NCBI GenBank assembly: GCA_041623475.1 | Contig: JBFJWU010000028.1 | Location: 1-16,573 of the forward strand | Length of the DNA: 16,573 bases | Source: JBFJWU01 sp041623475 [NCBI: bacterium] | GTDB lineage: Bacteria > J088 | Direction of reading: 5' to 3' | Shown: positions 1-6,415 of the stretch, piece by piece | How positions within the stretch are numbered: position 1 is the first letter of the stretch | Layout: each line of letters starts with the position of its first letter | Position numbers and translations under genes: made by a program | The notes under the pieces: model-generated | Database searches by the model: none | Told to the model about the DNA's origin: nothing | The model's input: the letters and a program-made list of their open reading frames with translations, nothing else

Positions 1-288
1 ATGCGTTGCGTTGGTCAGGTCGATATCCCACGGGCGCAGATTCCCGGTTTTACTGAACAGTACAGGGTGCCGGGGCAGGATCTGTTCGCGTGCCACGGCT
101 TCGTCCGGGTCAAGTCTCAAATCCAGATTCGGCCAGTAATCCAGCCCGGCCCTGCGGACCCTGGCATCATCCAGCGAAAACCCGGGCGAACCGACGATCC
201 TCAACGGTATGTTTGCCCCGACACAACTGCGACCAATATTCCCGGTATTGGGCGCGATTTGCGGATTGACCAGTACACATTCGATCAG
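1..288 (-). CDS. trmL: tRNA (cytidine/uridine-34 2'-O)-methyltransferase TrmL, N-terminal part (cut by window edge)
   Basis: SPOUT-family methyltransferase that, in the family, 2'-O-methylates the wobble base of tRNA-Leu isoacceptors using S-adenosylmethionine. I translated 96 codons. They show the family N-terminus: LVNPQIAPNTGNIGR at residues 6-20, then PGFSLDDARVRRAGLDYW at 35-52, then an LFSKTG stretch at 77-82. The SAM-binding knot lies beyond the left edge. There is no ATG, GTG or TTG at the expected start. A CTG at 286-288 aligns exactly with Met1 of E. coli TrmL and has GGGGTGA (295-301) six nt upstream. The preceding in-frame codons are GTT GAT and the TGA that ends the cyclase-like gene. 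The only other usable in-frame start is a TTG at residue 29, which would delete the NTGNIGR motif. Last visible gene of the minus-strand his operon. Family assignment is firm; the start is unusual. Confidence 0.85.
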   Translation of the reverse strand, partial: MIECVLVNPQIAPNTGNIGRSCVGANIPLRIVGSPGFSLDDARVRRAGLDYWPNLDLRLDPDEAVAREQILPRHPVLFSKTGNLRPWDIDLTNATH

Positions 289-294
289 ATCAAC

Positions 295-301
295 TCACCC
301 C
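295..301 (-). promoter_or_regulatory. Shine-Dalgarno-like site before the CTG start of trmL
   Basis: On the minus strand GGGGTGA lies six nt before the CTG proposed as the trmL start. It matches the GGTGA part of the anti-SD complement. Its last three bases are the stop codon of the cyclase-like gene, so termination and re-initiation would happen within a few nucleotides. Confidence 0.4.
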
Positions 302-2700
302 GCTCGTTGCAATGCGATTGTCCAGGACAGCTCTTCGCCGTTGGTATCCAGGAAACCACTAAGCGATTTGTGTACGTCCATCCATGGTCCAACCCATTCC
401 CAGACCGTCGGCGGGCGTTTGAAGCCTTTCATCTGCACCTTGCCGCAGCGACGCAGGATCCTGGTTTCACCGTCCTTCCACGGCACCAGCAGGAATGTCT
501 GCCCTGGTTCCGGCATCAGGAATCGCGCTGAAAGGCGCTGGATCAACTCTGGCGTCTTACCGGACCAGAATTTGACCTGGTTGACTTCACCCGATTTGAG
601 CAGTGTCGAAACGCTTTCCGGGCTGAGTCCGATTCCAGTGTTGTACATGCTGGTTCCGCCGGAAAATCGTACGGCCCCGGGAACTGCCATCGCGACAGCC
701 CCCGCTTCTTCGGGATCGGTCGGCCAGGCATCAAGCAACTCTTCTGGCCACTCGCCGCCTATTTTTGGGCCAACGTGGATTCGGAACGCCCACGGCCGAT
801 CAGGGAATCGTTTTTCAAATGCCTGCAAGGCTGCCAGGACGTCGCCGTCTCGCTCAACTCCACGAGCGCTTTCGTTGATTTTTTCGGCAAGGGCGACGTA
901 CACCCGACCAAAAATGTCATCCTGGAACTCCAGGTCAACCGGCGACGGTCCAAAACTGACAAAAAATCCAAAGTCCAGTTCGACCGCACCCATGCCGGTG
1001 GCTCGGTCGGCAAGCTCAATCTTTGACTGCAGTTCCTGGATCCGGAGTTCCAGATCTGGCGCATCGTCGTCGCCAGCCCTGGCCAGCTCGATCTTGAGCT
1101 CGTGCAGCTCAAGGTTTGCCTGTTCAACCTCGGCTTGCAATTCTGCATCACCGCCGCCCATATTTTTTTTCAGGATTTCGCCGATCTCGTCCTGCACCAG
1201 CGCCGTTGCTTTCTCTGCAAATCCGACCAGGTCGACAACATCACCGCACAAACTTATGGCATCACCCATCAGGTTGTTGAGCCGGATTCCGCCCCGGTCA
1301 GCCAGGTCAATTCCGCCTTTGAAAAAACTCTTGGCGATTTCCAGCAACGGACCATAGAAGTTCTGCCTCAGGAACTGCCGGATCTCAACTTCCTTAAGTT
1401 GGGCCGTCAGCGCTGTAAACCCTTTCAGGTCCGCGAACAGATGGCCAGTACTGAACACCTGGATGTCGTCCTGCATTGCACCTGACGAATCGCCAACCAT
1501 AAATGCATACAGCCCGCCCCGTTCAGACTCTTCGGTGATCCTGGCTTCGTCATCGGGACCACGCTCCAGCAAATTGAACGAATTTTGCAAGAATTCAGCC
1601 GACCAGTCGTCAAAGGCATGCAGTAACGCAAGTTTGGCCATAAACTGCGCCCCGGTCTTGCGCCGGACCTTGCCCTTGAATCGTTTCGACTCTTCCTTGA
1701 GTCGCTCTGATACCTCATTGTGGGCCGAAGGATCAACCTTGGAGAGCGCCTCAAATAACGGCAGTCCGGTGACGCTGCCAGCGTGGTGGACCCATAACTC
1801 CTTCTCTGACGGCTCGATTGTGTTCTCGGCTGCCTGCATCCCCAGCAGAAGCGCGCGACTGGCCTGGTCCTTGAGTTCCGCGGCCCACGCCATCTCCAGG
1901 CCGTCGTCGTCAACGACATCCTGAATCCAGGCTGTCCAATCATCAAGTGCTTCGACAGGCGGTGTCGCCCGCCCTTTCCACTGCCGTGCCTCTTCCGCGA
2001 TTCTCGACTGTACGGCCTCTGGAAGCATCATATTGACGCGGATTGATGATGCAAGGGTTTCACCCATGATTGTTGCGGCCGGCCCGCCCCCCAGGATGTT
2101 CTGCCAGAACTGGCTGACGAATTCTCGTAACAGCACCGGAATCGCGTGCATGCCGGCCTCGGTCCATGCTTCGGGAATTGATTCCCCTTGCCAGACCAGG
2201 CTGACGGCCAGCAACTCCGGCAGCGGTTCCTTCGCGGTGGCCCGGATCTTGCGGATTTGCCCGTCAATCAGGGTCCAACCAGGCTTGCCATAAACGGGAT
2301 CCTCGCGAATGCTTTTCCAGATTGAGCCGTCGACCGGTGCCGCGAGGGGCTCGGAAGGGGAAAATGCCTTGTAGGCTCCGCCCCATCGGGCTGGCCCCAG
2401 GCTGATTCCGTCGCTCCAGTCATTGAGCGTAACGTTTTCTCGTTTACCTGAAGGAATGTACGGCAGCGCCCGAAGCGCGGCACGCCCTGCGGCGGCGCGA
2501 AACAGGTTCCGCCAGGCGTCGGTCAATTCCGGACCAATGCCGACCCGCAAGACGGGCTGGCCCGTTTGCAAGCCCTGGACCCGCCTGAATGTCTGCGGAT
2601 CCAACTGCGCTGCTTTTTGCCACCGGGTACCGCTCTTGGACAACGCGTTGGTAGCGTCGGCTATTCGGTCAAACCGAATCGTCCTTGGCCATTCGATCAT
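295..2700 (-). CDS. class III adenylate/guanylate cyclase-like protein, 801 aa
   Basis: Large, apparently soluble protein; I see no signal peptide or membrane segment. Residues 1-415 match nothing I recognise. A class III cyclase homology domain begins near 418: FADLKGFT at 422-429 carries the first metal-binding aspartate (D424), and NLMGDAIS at 477-484 the second (D480). A hydrophilic insertion with a predicted coiled coil (about 519-565) interrupts the domain, which resumes as FVSFGPSP (580-587) and DIFG (595-598). The transition-state Asn/Arg pair is unclear. VALAEKI (602-608) aligned to VNLAARL replaces both (A603, K607), while N609/R613 has the right spacing but is shifted. The purine-selecting Lys position is Asn (N476). 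It may therefore make cAMP or cGMP, or be a nucleotide-binding pseudo-cyclase. It starts inside the end of hisIE (32 nt overlap) with a weak ribosome site, so translation is probably coupled. Gene certain; activity uncertain. Confidence 0.75.
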   Translation of the reverse strand: MIEWPRTIRFDRIADATNALSKSGTRWQKAAQLDPQTFRRVQGLQTGQPVLRVGIGPELTDAWRNLFRAAAGRAALRALPYIPSGKRENVTLNDWSDGISLGPARWGGAYKAFSPSEPLAAPVDGSIWKSIREDPVYGKPGWTLIDGQIRKIRATAKEPLPELLAVSLVWQGESIPEAWTEAGMHAIPVLLREFVSQFWQNILGGGPAATIMGETLASSIRVNMMLPEAVQSRIAEEARQWKGRATPPVEALDDWTAWIQDVVDDDGLEMAWAAELKDQASRALLLGMQAAENTIEPSEKELWVHHAGSVTGLPLFEALSKVDPSAHNEVSERLKEESKRFKGKVRRKTGAQFMAKLALLHAFDDWSAEFLQNSFNLLERGPDDEARITEESERGGLYAFMVGDSSGAMQDDIQVFSTGHLFADLKGFTALTAQLKEVEIRQFLRQNFYGPLLEIAKSFFKGGIDLADRGGIRLNNLMGDAISLCGDVVDLVGFAEKATALVQDEIGEILKKNMGGGDAELQAEVEQANLELHELKIELARAGDDDAPDLELRIQELQSKIELADRATGMGAVELDFGFFVSFGPSPVDLEFQDDIFGRVYVALAEKINESARGVERDGDVLAALQAFEKRFPDRPWAFRIHVGPKIGGEWPEELLDAWPTDPEEAGAVAMAVPGAVRFSGGTSMYNTGIGLSPESVSTLLKSGEVNQVKFWSGKTPELIQRLSARFLMPEPGQTFLLVPWKDGETRILRRCGKVQMKGFKRPPTVWEWVGPWMDVHKSLSGFLDTNGEELSWTIALQRAG

Positions 2701-3367
2701 TTGATCGACTCGCTTTCTCGTCGTGTCCGCCCACCCCGAACCTTGATTCCAGAACTTCGCAAATCCGGCTCCAGTCTACCCCACGGGTGCGTGCCAGAAC
2801 AAGTATATGGAAAATCGCATCTGCGGCTTCGCTGGCCACGTTTTGATCCGGTTCATTTGCCGCAGCCGCGACCAGCTCCGCAGCCTCTTCCTGAACCTTT
2901 GCCGCGGCAGTGGCGGGATTGTCCAGCAGGCTCTTTACGTAACTTTTGCCAGCGGTGCTGGTTGTTCGTTCGTCAATAACAGCCGACAGCCGCGCAAGTA
3001 TATCTGCGAGCGGCCAGGGATTGGTCGCACCCGATTGCCAGGAATCACCAGCGCGCTCGTTAAAAAAACAACTCTCTGCGCCCGTATGACACGCCGGACC
3101 GGACGGTTCGACCGCCATCAGGACGGCATCCAGGTCACAATCAAGGCGAATGTCAAGAACTCGCTGGACATGTCCCGATGTCTCGCCTTTTTTCCATAGT
3201 TCCTGTCGGCTGCGAGACCAGTAATGGACGTAACCTGTATCAATCGTTGCCTGCAATGCGTCACGGTTCTGCCACGCCAACGTCAGGACAGTACCGGTCC
3301 TGGCATCCTGTGCGATGGCTGGCAACAGACCCGTATCAGGCCACTTCAGTTGCTCGATCGTGGTCAT
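2669..3367 (-). CDS. hisI: bifunctional phosphoribosyl-AMP cyclohydrolase / phosphoribosyl-ATP pyrophosphatase HisIE
   Basis: Histidine biosynthesis steps 2 and 3: the HisE half converts PR-ATP to PR-AMP and the HisI half opens the adenine ring. Length is 232 aa. The N-terminal HisI domain (about 1-115) carries the metal-binding DCDLD cluster at 76-80 and the zinc-binding cysteines C93 and C100 in [12 protein letters not shown]. The HisE domain (about 120-213) shows [13 protein letters not shown] and the acidic helix [14 protein letters not shown]. The last 15 or so residues ([13 protein letters not shown] region) are a charged tail beyond the HisE fold; the DNA coding for its final codons also encodes the start of the cyclase-like gene. 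The ATG overlaps the hisF stop by one base (TAATG), with GGGGAAAG about six nt upstream. Order HisI then HisE is the usual fusion order. Confidence 0.96.
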   Translation of the reverse strand: MTTIEQLKWPDTGLLPAIAQDARTGTVLTLAWQNRDALQATIDTGYVHYWSRSRQELWKKGETSGHVQRVLDIRLDCDLDAVLMAVEPSGPACHTGAESCFFNERAGDSWQSGATNPWPLADILARLSAVIDERTTSTAGKSYVKSLLDNPATAAAKVQEEAAELVAAAANEPDQNVASEAADAIFHILVLARTRGVDWSRICEVLESRFGVGGHDEKASRSNDRMAKDDSV

Positions 3368-4197
3368 TACACACTTTCCCCGGGCGGGCGCACCGGCACG
3401 CCCGCATCAGCAATCTGCTTCTTGACGTCTGCAATCGTAAGTTCACGGAAATGAAAGATGCTGGCAGCCAGAACGGCATCGGCGTACCCGTCGCGTACGA
3501 CCTCGACCATGTGTTCGGCATGTCCGGCACCGCCGCTGGCAATGACCGGAACCGAAACACTGGTGCTGACCGCAGCGGTCAGGGCGACATCGTATCCGGA
3601 CTTGGTTCCGTCACGATCCATGCTGGTCAAGAGAATCTCGCCGGCACCGGCTGCGACAATAAAATTTGCCCACTTGACTGCGTCTATTCCTGTTGGCCGG
3701 CGACCGCCGTGGGTGTAAACCTGCCAGCGCGAGTCGGCGTCGACCGCCAGCTCCGTACCAATGCTTTTTGTATCAACAGGATCGCCGACGTTGAGCTGCT
3801 TGGCATCAATGGCAACAACGATACACTGGGAACCGAACCGTGCAGCGCCCTCGCCCACAATATCGGGATTCGCAACCGCTGCAGTATTGACGGCAGTTTT
3901 GTCCGCTCCGGCGTTCAACGTATTGCGCATGTCCTCAACTGTGCGGATTCCACCGCCGACCGTCAGCGGAATGAACACCTGCCGGGCGGTTGCTTCGACA
4001 GTCTTCAGGGTGGTTTGTCGCTCCTCGTTGCTTGCCGAAATATCGAGAAACGTGACCTCGTCTGCGCCCTCAGAATCGTATCGCGCTGCAACCTCAACAG
4101 GGTCACCAGCATCCCTGAGTTCAACGAATTTCACACCTTTGACCACCCGTCCCCCGTGGACATCAAGACACGGAATTACCCGGCGCGCCAGCGACAT
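3367..4197 (-). CDS. hisF: imidazole glycerol phosphate synthase, cyclase subunit HisF
   Basis: Synthase subunit that uses ammonia from HisH to convert PRFAR into imidazole glycerol phosphate and AICAR. It is a (beta/alpha)8 barrel of 276 aa. Catalytic aspartates are D12 (VIPCLDV) and D131 (VVAIDAK). Other family stretches are TVGGGIRT near 79-86, [14 protein letters not shown] at 161-174, [13 protein letters not shown] at 191-203 and VIASGGAG at 218-225. The protein is about 20 residues longer than the usual 250-258. The surplus lies right after D131 (about 134-157), before the conserved W-Q-V-Y-T-H-G-G strand. The start codon overlaps the hisA stop by one base (TGATG), with AGGAG six nt upstream. 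Confidence 0.97.
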   Translation of the reverse strand: MSLARRVIPCLDVHGGRVVKGVKFVELRDAGDPVEVAARYDSEGADEVTFLDISASNEERQTTLKTVEATARQVFIPLTVGGGIRTVEDMRNTLNAGADKTAVNTAAVANPDIVGEGAARFGSQCIVVAIDAKQLNVGDPVDTKSIGTELAVDADSRWQVYTHGGRRPTGIDAVKWANFIVAAGAGEILLTSMDRDGTKSGYDVALTAAVSTSVSVPVIASGGAGHAEHMVEVVRDGYADAVLAASIFHFRELTIADVKKQIADAGVPVRPPGESV

Positions 4198-4931
4198 CAG
4201 GTACTCCTGGCCAGGTCAACGGCCTGCCGAACCGTAAACGCGTTCTCGTAAACGGCTCGCCCGACAATAATACCGCCCAGGTTGCCATGTCTCGCCAGGT
4301 CCAGAACGTTGGCAATGTCGTCCAGGCTGCTGATTCCGCCACTGGCAATGACAGGCACTTCAGCACGCTCCAGAATGTCCTGAAGTGCATTCAAGTCAGG
4401 TCCCTGCATGGCACCATCGCGCTGGATTTCCGTAAAGATCAGAGCCGCGGGCCTGACCGTATTCATCTGATTTACCAAAGACTCAACACGTATGCCTCCG
4501 TCGGACTCCCACCCGTGGGTCGCAACCAGGCCCTGCCGGGCATCAACGCCCGCCGCAATTTTTCCTGGAAATCGTTCGACAAGCCCGGCAAACCAGTCCG
4601 GGTTCTCTACCGCTGCGGTACCAATGACCACACGGGCAACGCCGGCATCCAGCAATGCCTCGACCTGTGCATCGCTGCGCAGGCCGCCGCCCACCTCTAC
4701 ATTTAATCCGGTCTGCTGACATATCGTTTCGATTTCATTCCGATGAACCGTCTGTCCCGACCTCGCCCCGTCCAGGTCGACGACGTGAATCCAGGATGCC
4801 CCTTCGGATTCAAACCGGCGGGCGATGCCGACCGGATCCTGATCGTACACAGTTTCCTGGTCAAAATCGCCCTGGTACAGTCGTACGGCATTACCGCCGC
4901 GCAGATCTATGGCCGGCAGGATCGGGATCAT
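4197..4931 (-). CDS. hisA: phosphoribosylformimino-AICAR ribotide isomerase HisA
   Basis: Amadori isomerase converting ProFAR to PRFAR, the substrate of HisF/HisH. At 244 aa from the ATG at 4931 it matches the usual length. D9 (LPAIDLRGG) and D130 (AAGVDAR) are the expected catalytic acid/base pair. VGGGLRS (79-86) and VIASGGISS (194-202) are the duplicated phosphate-binding loops. The open frame extends 24 codons further upstream inside hisH, but the ATG at 4931 begins exactly at the conserved barrel strand, has GGAG eight nt upstream, and gives the ATGA 4-nt overlap with hisH. Confidence 0.97.
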   Translation of the reverse strand: MIPILPAIDLRGGNAVRLYQGDFDQETVYDQDPVGIARRFESEGASWIHVVDLDGARSGQTVHRNEIETICQQTGLNVEVGGGLRSDAQVEALLDAGVARVVIGTAAVENPDWFAGLVERFPGKIAAGVDARQGLVATHGWESDGGIRVESLVNQMNTVRPAALIFTEIQRDGAMQGPDLNALQDILERAEVPVIASGGISSLDDIANVLDLARHGNLGGIIVGRAVYENAFTVRQAVDLARST

Positions 4932-5563
4932 CGCACAGTCTCCAGAAATGCCGACAACAGGGCCAGGCCCCCGCGTCCGCTGCGCTCCGGGTGGAACTGG
5001 CATCCCCAGGTCCGCTCGTACACGAGCGCCGACGTAAAGCGTTCGCCGTACTCGGTTTCCAGCGTATCCCCGTCAATATCAGCCGGTGCTGCAAAGGAAT
5101 GCACGAAATAGAACCAGCGACCGGAAAACGGTCGCAGCCGGGCACTATCCGCCGTAGCCTTGACTTCGGACCAGCCCATATGGGGCACTTTCAGGCCCAG
5201 CCCGTCTGGCGTTTGCCCGGCAAGCCGCCGGACAATGCCGGGCACAACACCCAGGCCGTCGGCACCGTCACCTTCTTCGCTGTAATCAAACAACAACTGA
5301 AAACCCAGGCATATGCCCATCAGTGGCTGGCCGGCGCTGACCCAGTCGCGTAATAACGGCACCATACCCATGTCGTTCAGCTCCTGCATTCCCTGGGGAA
5401 ACGCGCCGACTCCGGGCAATACAAGTCCGTCACAACCTGACACATGGTCCGGTTGCGTCACCCAGCGTGGATTCGCACCGAGCGCCTCCAGCGCCCATTC
5501 GACGCTGCGAAGATTGCCCATCTGGTAATCCACGACCCCAATGTTGGGGGGTCGGGTGGTCAT
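4928..5563 (-). CDS. hisH: imidazole glycerol phosphate synthase, glutaminase subunit HisH
   Basis: Class I glutamine amidotransferase that releases ammonia from glutamine and channels it to HisF. At 211 aa it has the usual length. The nucleophile is C85 in MGICLGFQLLF, the oxyanion region is LPGVGAFP (49-56), and the His/Glu pair is H191/E193 in CQFHPERS. The N-terminal IGVVDYQMGNLRS is typical. Its ends overlap hisB upstream and hisA downstream by four bases each (ATGA). This suggests coupled translation, which would suit a subunit needed in fixed ratio with HisF. Confidence 0.97.
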   Translation of the reverse strand: MTTRPPNIGVVDYQMGNLRSVEWALEALGANPRWVTQPDHVSGCDGLVLPGVGAFPQGMQELNDMGMVPLLRDWVSAGQPLMGICLGFQLLFDYSEEGDGADGLGVVPGIVRRLAGQTPDGLGLKVPHMGWSEVKATADSARLRPFSGRWFYFVHSFAAPADIDGDTLETEYGERFTSALVYERTWGCQFHPERSGRGGLALLSAFLETVR

Positions 5564-6147
5564 CCCGATAACCGCCCCTTGGTACTCAGTGTCCCGTTGC
5601 CGGCCTGCACCGCAGCGTCACCAAGGGCCCGACCAAAGGCTTTGAACAACACCTCAGCGCCGTGGTGGCTGTTTCGGCAACGCAACAGGTCCAGGTGGGC
5701 CGTAATTCCCGATGTCGAGATCACGCTGCGAAAGAACTCCTCGACCAGCTCGACAGGGAAATCCCCACACGTGGGTGTCGGGTATTCGGCAACATACTCC
5801 AGGTGCGGGCGTCCGCAGATATCGACCACGGCCCGGCCCAGCGACTCGTTCAGCGGCACATACGCGGATCCATACCGCGCGATACCGGACCCGTCCCCTA
5901 CCGCCTCGCGAACCAGTTGTCCGATCACGATCCCGACATCTTCAACCGTGTGGTGAAAATCAACCTGCAGGTCACCGTCGGCCGCGACAGTCAAGTCGAA
6001 TCCGGCATGGAACGCCAGTAACTCGAGCATGTGGTCAAAAAAACCGACCCCGGTGCTGATCGAACACTGCCGATCGCCATCCAGGTTGAGTTCCACCGTT
6101 ACCGACGTTTCGCCGGTCTGGCGTCTGGCACTGGCTGCCCTTGTCAT
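5560..6147 (-). CDS. hisB: imidazoleglycerol-phosphate dehydratase HisB (monofunctional)
   Basis: Manganese enzyme that dehydrates imidazole glycerol phosphate to imidazole acetol phosphate. It has 195 aa, the size of the monofunctional enzyme; the N-terminal histidinol-phosphatase domain of enterobacterial HisB is absent. Metal-binding motifs are GFFDHML (35-41), the HHTVED box (65-70) and SHHGAE (160-165) followed by FKAFGRAL; STKG closes the C-terminus. An in-frame ATG 16 codons upstream exists, but the ATG at 6147 has AAGGAG eight nt upstream and matches the family N-terminus (M-x-R-x-A-x-x-x-R-x-T-x-E-T). First gene of the minus-strand operon. Confidence 0.96.
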   Translation of the reverse strand: MTRAASARRQTGETSVTVELNLDGDRQCSISTGVGFFDHMLELLAFHAGFDLTVAADGDLQVDFHHTVEDVGIVIGQLVREAVGDGSGIARYGSAYVPLNESLGRAVVDICGRPHLEYVAEYPTPTCGDFPVELVEEFFRSVISTSGITAHLDLLRCRNSHHGAEVLFKAFGRALGDAAVQAGNGTLSTKGRLSG

Positions 6148-6155
6148 TTCAATGG

Positions 6156-6161
6156 CTCCTT
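6156..6161 (-). promoter_or_regulatory. ribosome binding site of hisB
   Basis: AAGGAG on the minus strand, eight nt before the ATG at 6147. It decides the hisB start in favour of this ATG over the one at 6195. Confidence 0.8.
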
Positions 6162-6209
6162 GGACCCGTATCGGGGCCGGATTCTGGTCCTGCAAGATAA
6201 TGCGACTAC

Positions 6210-6238
6210 AGGATAATTGCTGGATATGGCGGTTGCAA
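6210..6238 (-). promoter_or_regulatory. sigma70-type promoter candidate for the his operon
   Basis: Read on the minus strand, TTGCAA (6233-6238) and TATCCT (6210-6215) are separated by exactly 17 nt. Each hexamer matches 4 of 6 consensus bases. Transcription would start near 6203, giving a leader of about 55 nt to the hisB start. No leader peptide rich in histidine codons is visible in it, so classical his attenuation is not supported. Confidence 0.45.
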
Positions 6239-6270
6239 CAGCACGCGAGCCGCTGGATCGCCGTCTCGGT

Positions 6271-6303
6271 GCCAGATCAAAAATGTTTTTTTGCAGATCT
6301 GGC
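6271..6303. repeat. 8-bp perfect inverted repeat with A/T-tract centre
   Basis: GCCAGATC (6271-6278) and GATCTGGC (6296-6303) are perfect inverted arms around a 17-nt spacer holding A5 (6279-6283) and T7 (6286-6292) runs. It lies upstream of the putative his -35 element and upstream of any ftsK promoter, so it could be an operator shared by both directions. The layout does not fit an intrinsic terminator because the T-run is inside the loop. Confidence 0.4.
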
Positions 6304-6415
6304 TCGCTGGCACCTGACCGTTCTGCTAAACTTTGGACATGGGTGCCTGTAATCCCTTTTATTTCTACCGTTTCGGCGGAATTCGGCGCCAATCCGGGAC
6401 TTCCACAAAGACAAC

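Larger units (their letters stand above)
6148..6415. promoter_or_regulatory. divergent intergenic region between hisB and ftsK
   Basis: This 268-nt gap separates the minus-strand his operon from the plus-strand ftsK operon and should carry both promoters. I see a good candidate for hisB (listed separately) and only weak ones for ftsK: TTGGAC at 6333-6338 with TTTATT at 6358-6363 (19-nt spacing), or TGC TAAACT at 6324-6332 as an extended -10. An 8-bp inverted repeat lies at 6271-6303. I see no convincing small gene or terminator. Confidence 0.6.

Noticed and set aside
209-1357. 382-aa plus-strand open frame opposite the cyclase-like gene
   Set aside because: Ser/Arg/Pro-rich composition typical of an antisense shadow in GC-rich DNA; the minus strand carries recognisable motifs across the same stretch.
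3178-4251. 357-aa plus-strand open frame opposite hisF and hisIE
   Set aside because: No family motif, and it lies entirely opposite two well-identified histidine genes.
4932-5003. Upstream extension of hisA by 24 codons
   Set aside because: Lies inside hisH and lacks similarity to HisA; the ATG at 4931 has a good ribosome site and the ATGA overlap.
6148-6195. Upstream extension of hisB by 16 codons
   Set aside because: The ATG at 6147 has a near-perfect ribosome site and matches the family N-terminus.
6279-6292. A5/T7 tract as an intrinsic terminator
   Set aside because: The T-run sits inside the loop of the inverted repeat, not after a GC-rich stem, and lies between divergent genes where no transcript is expected to end.
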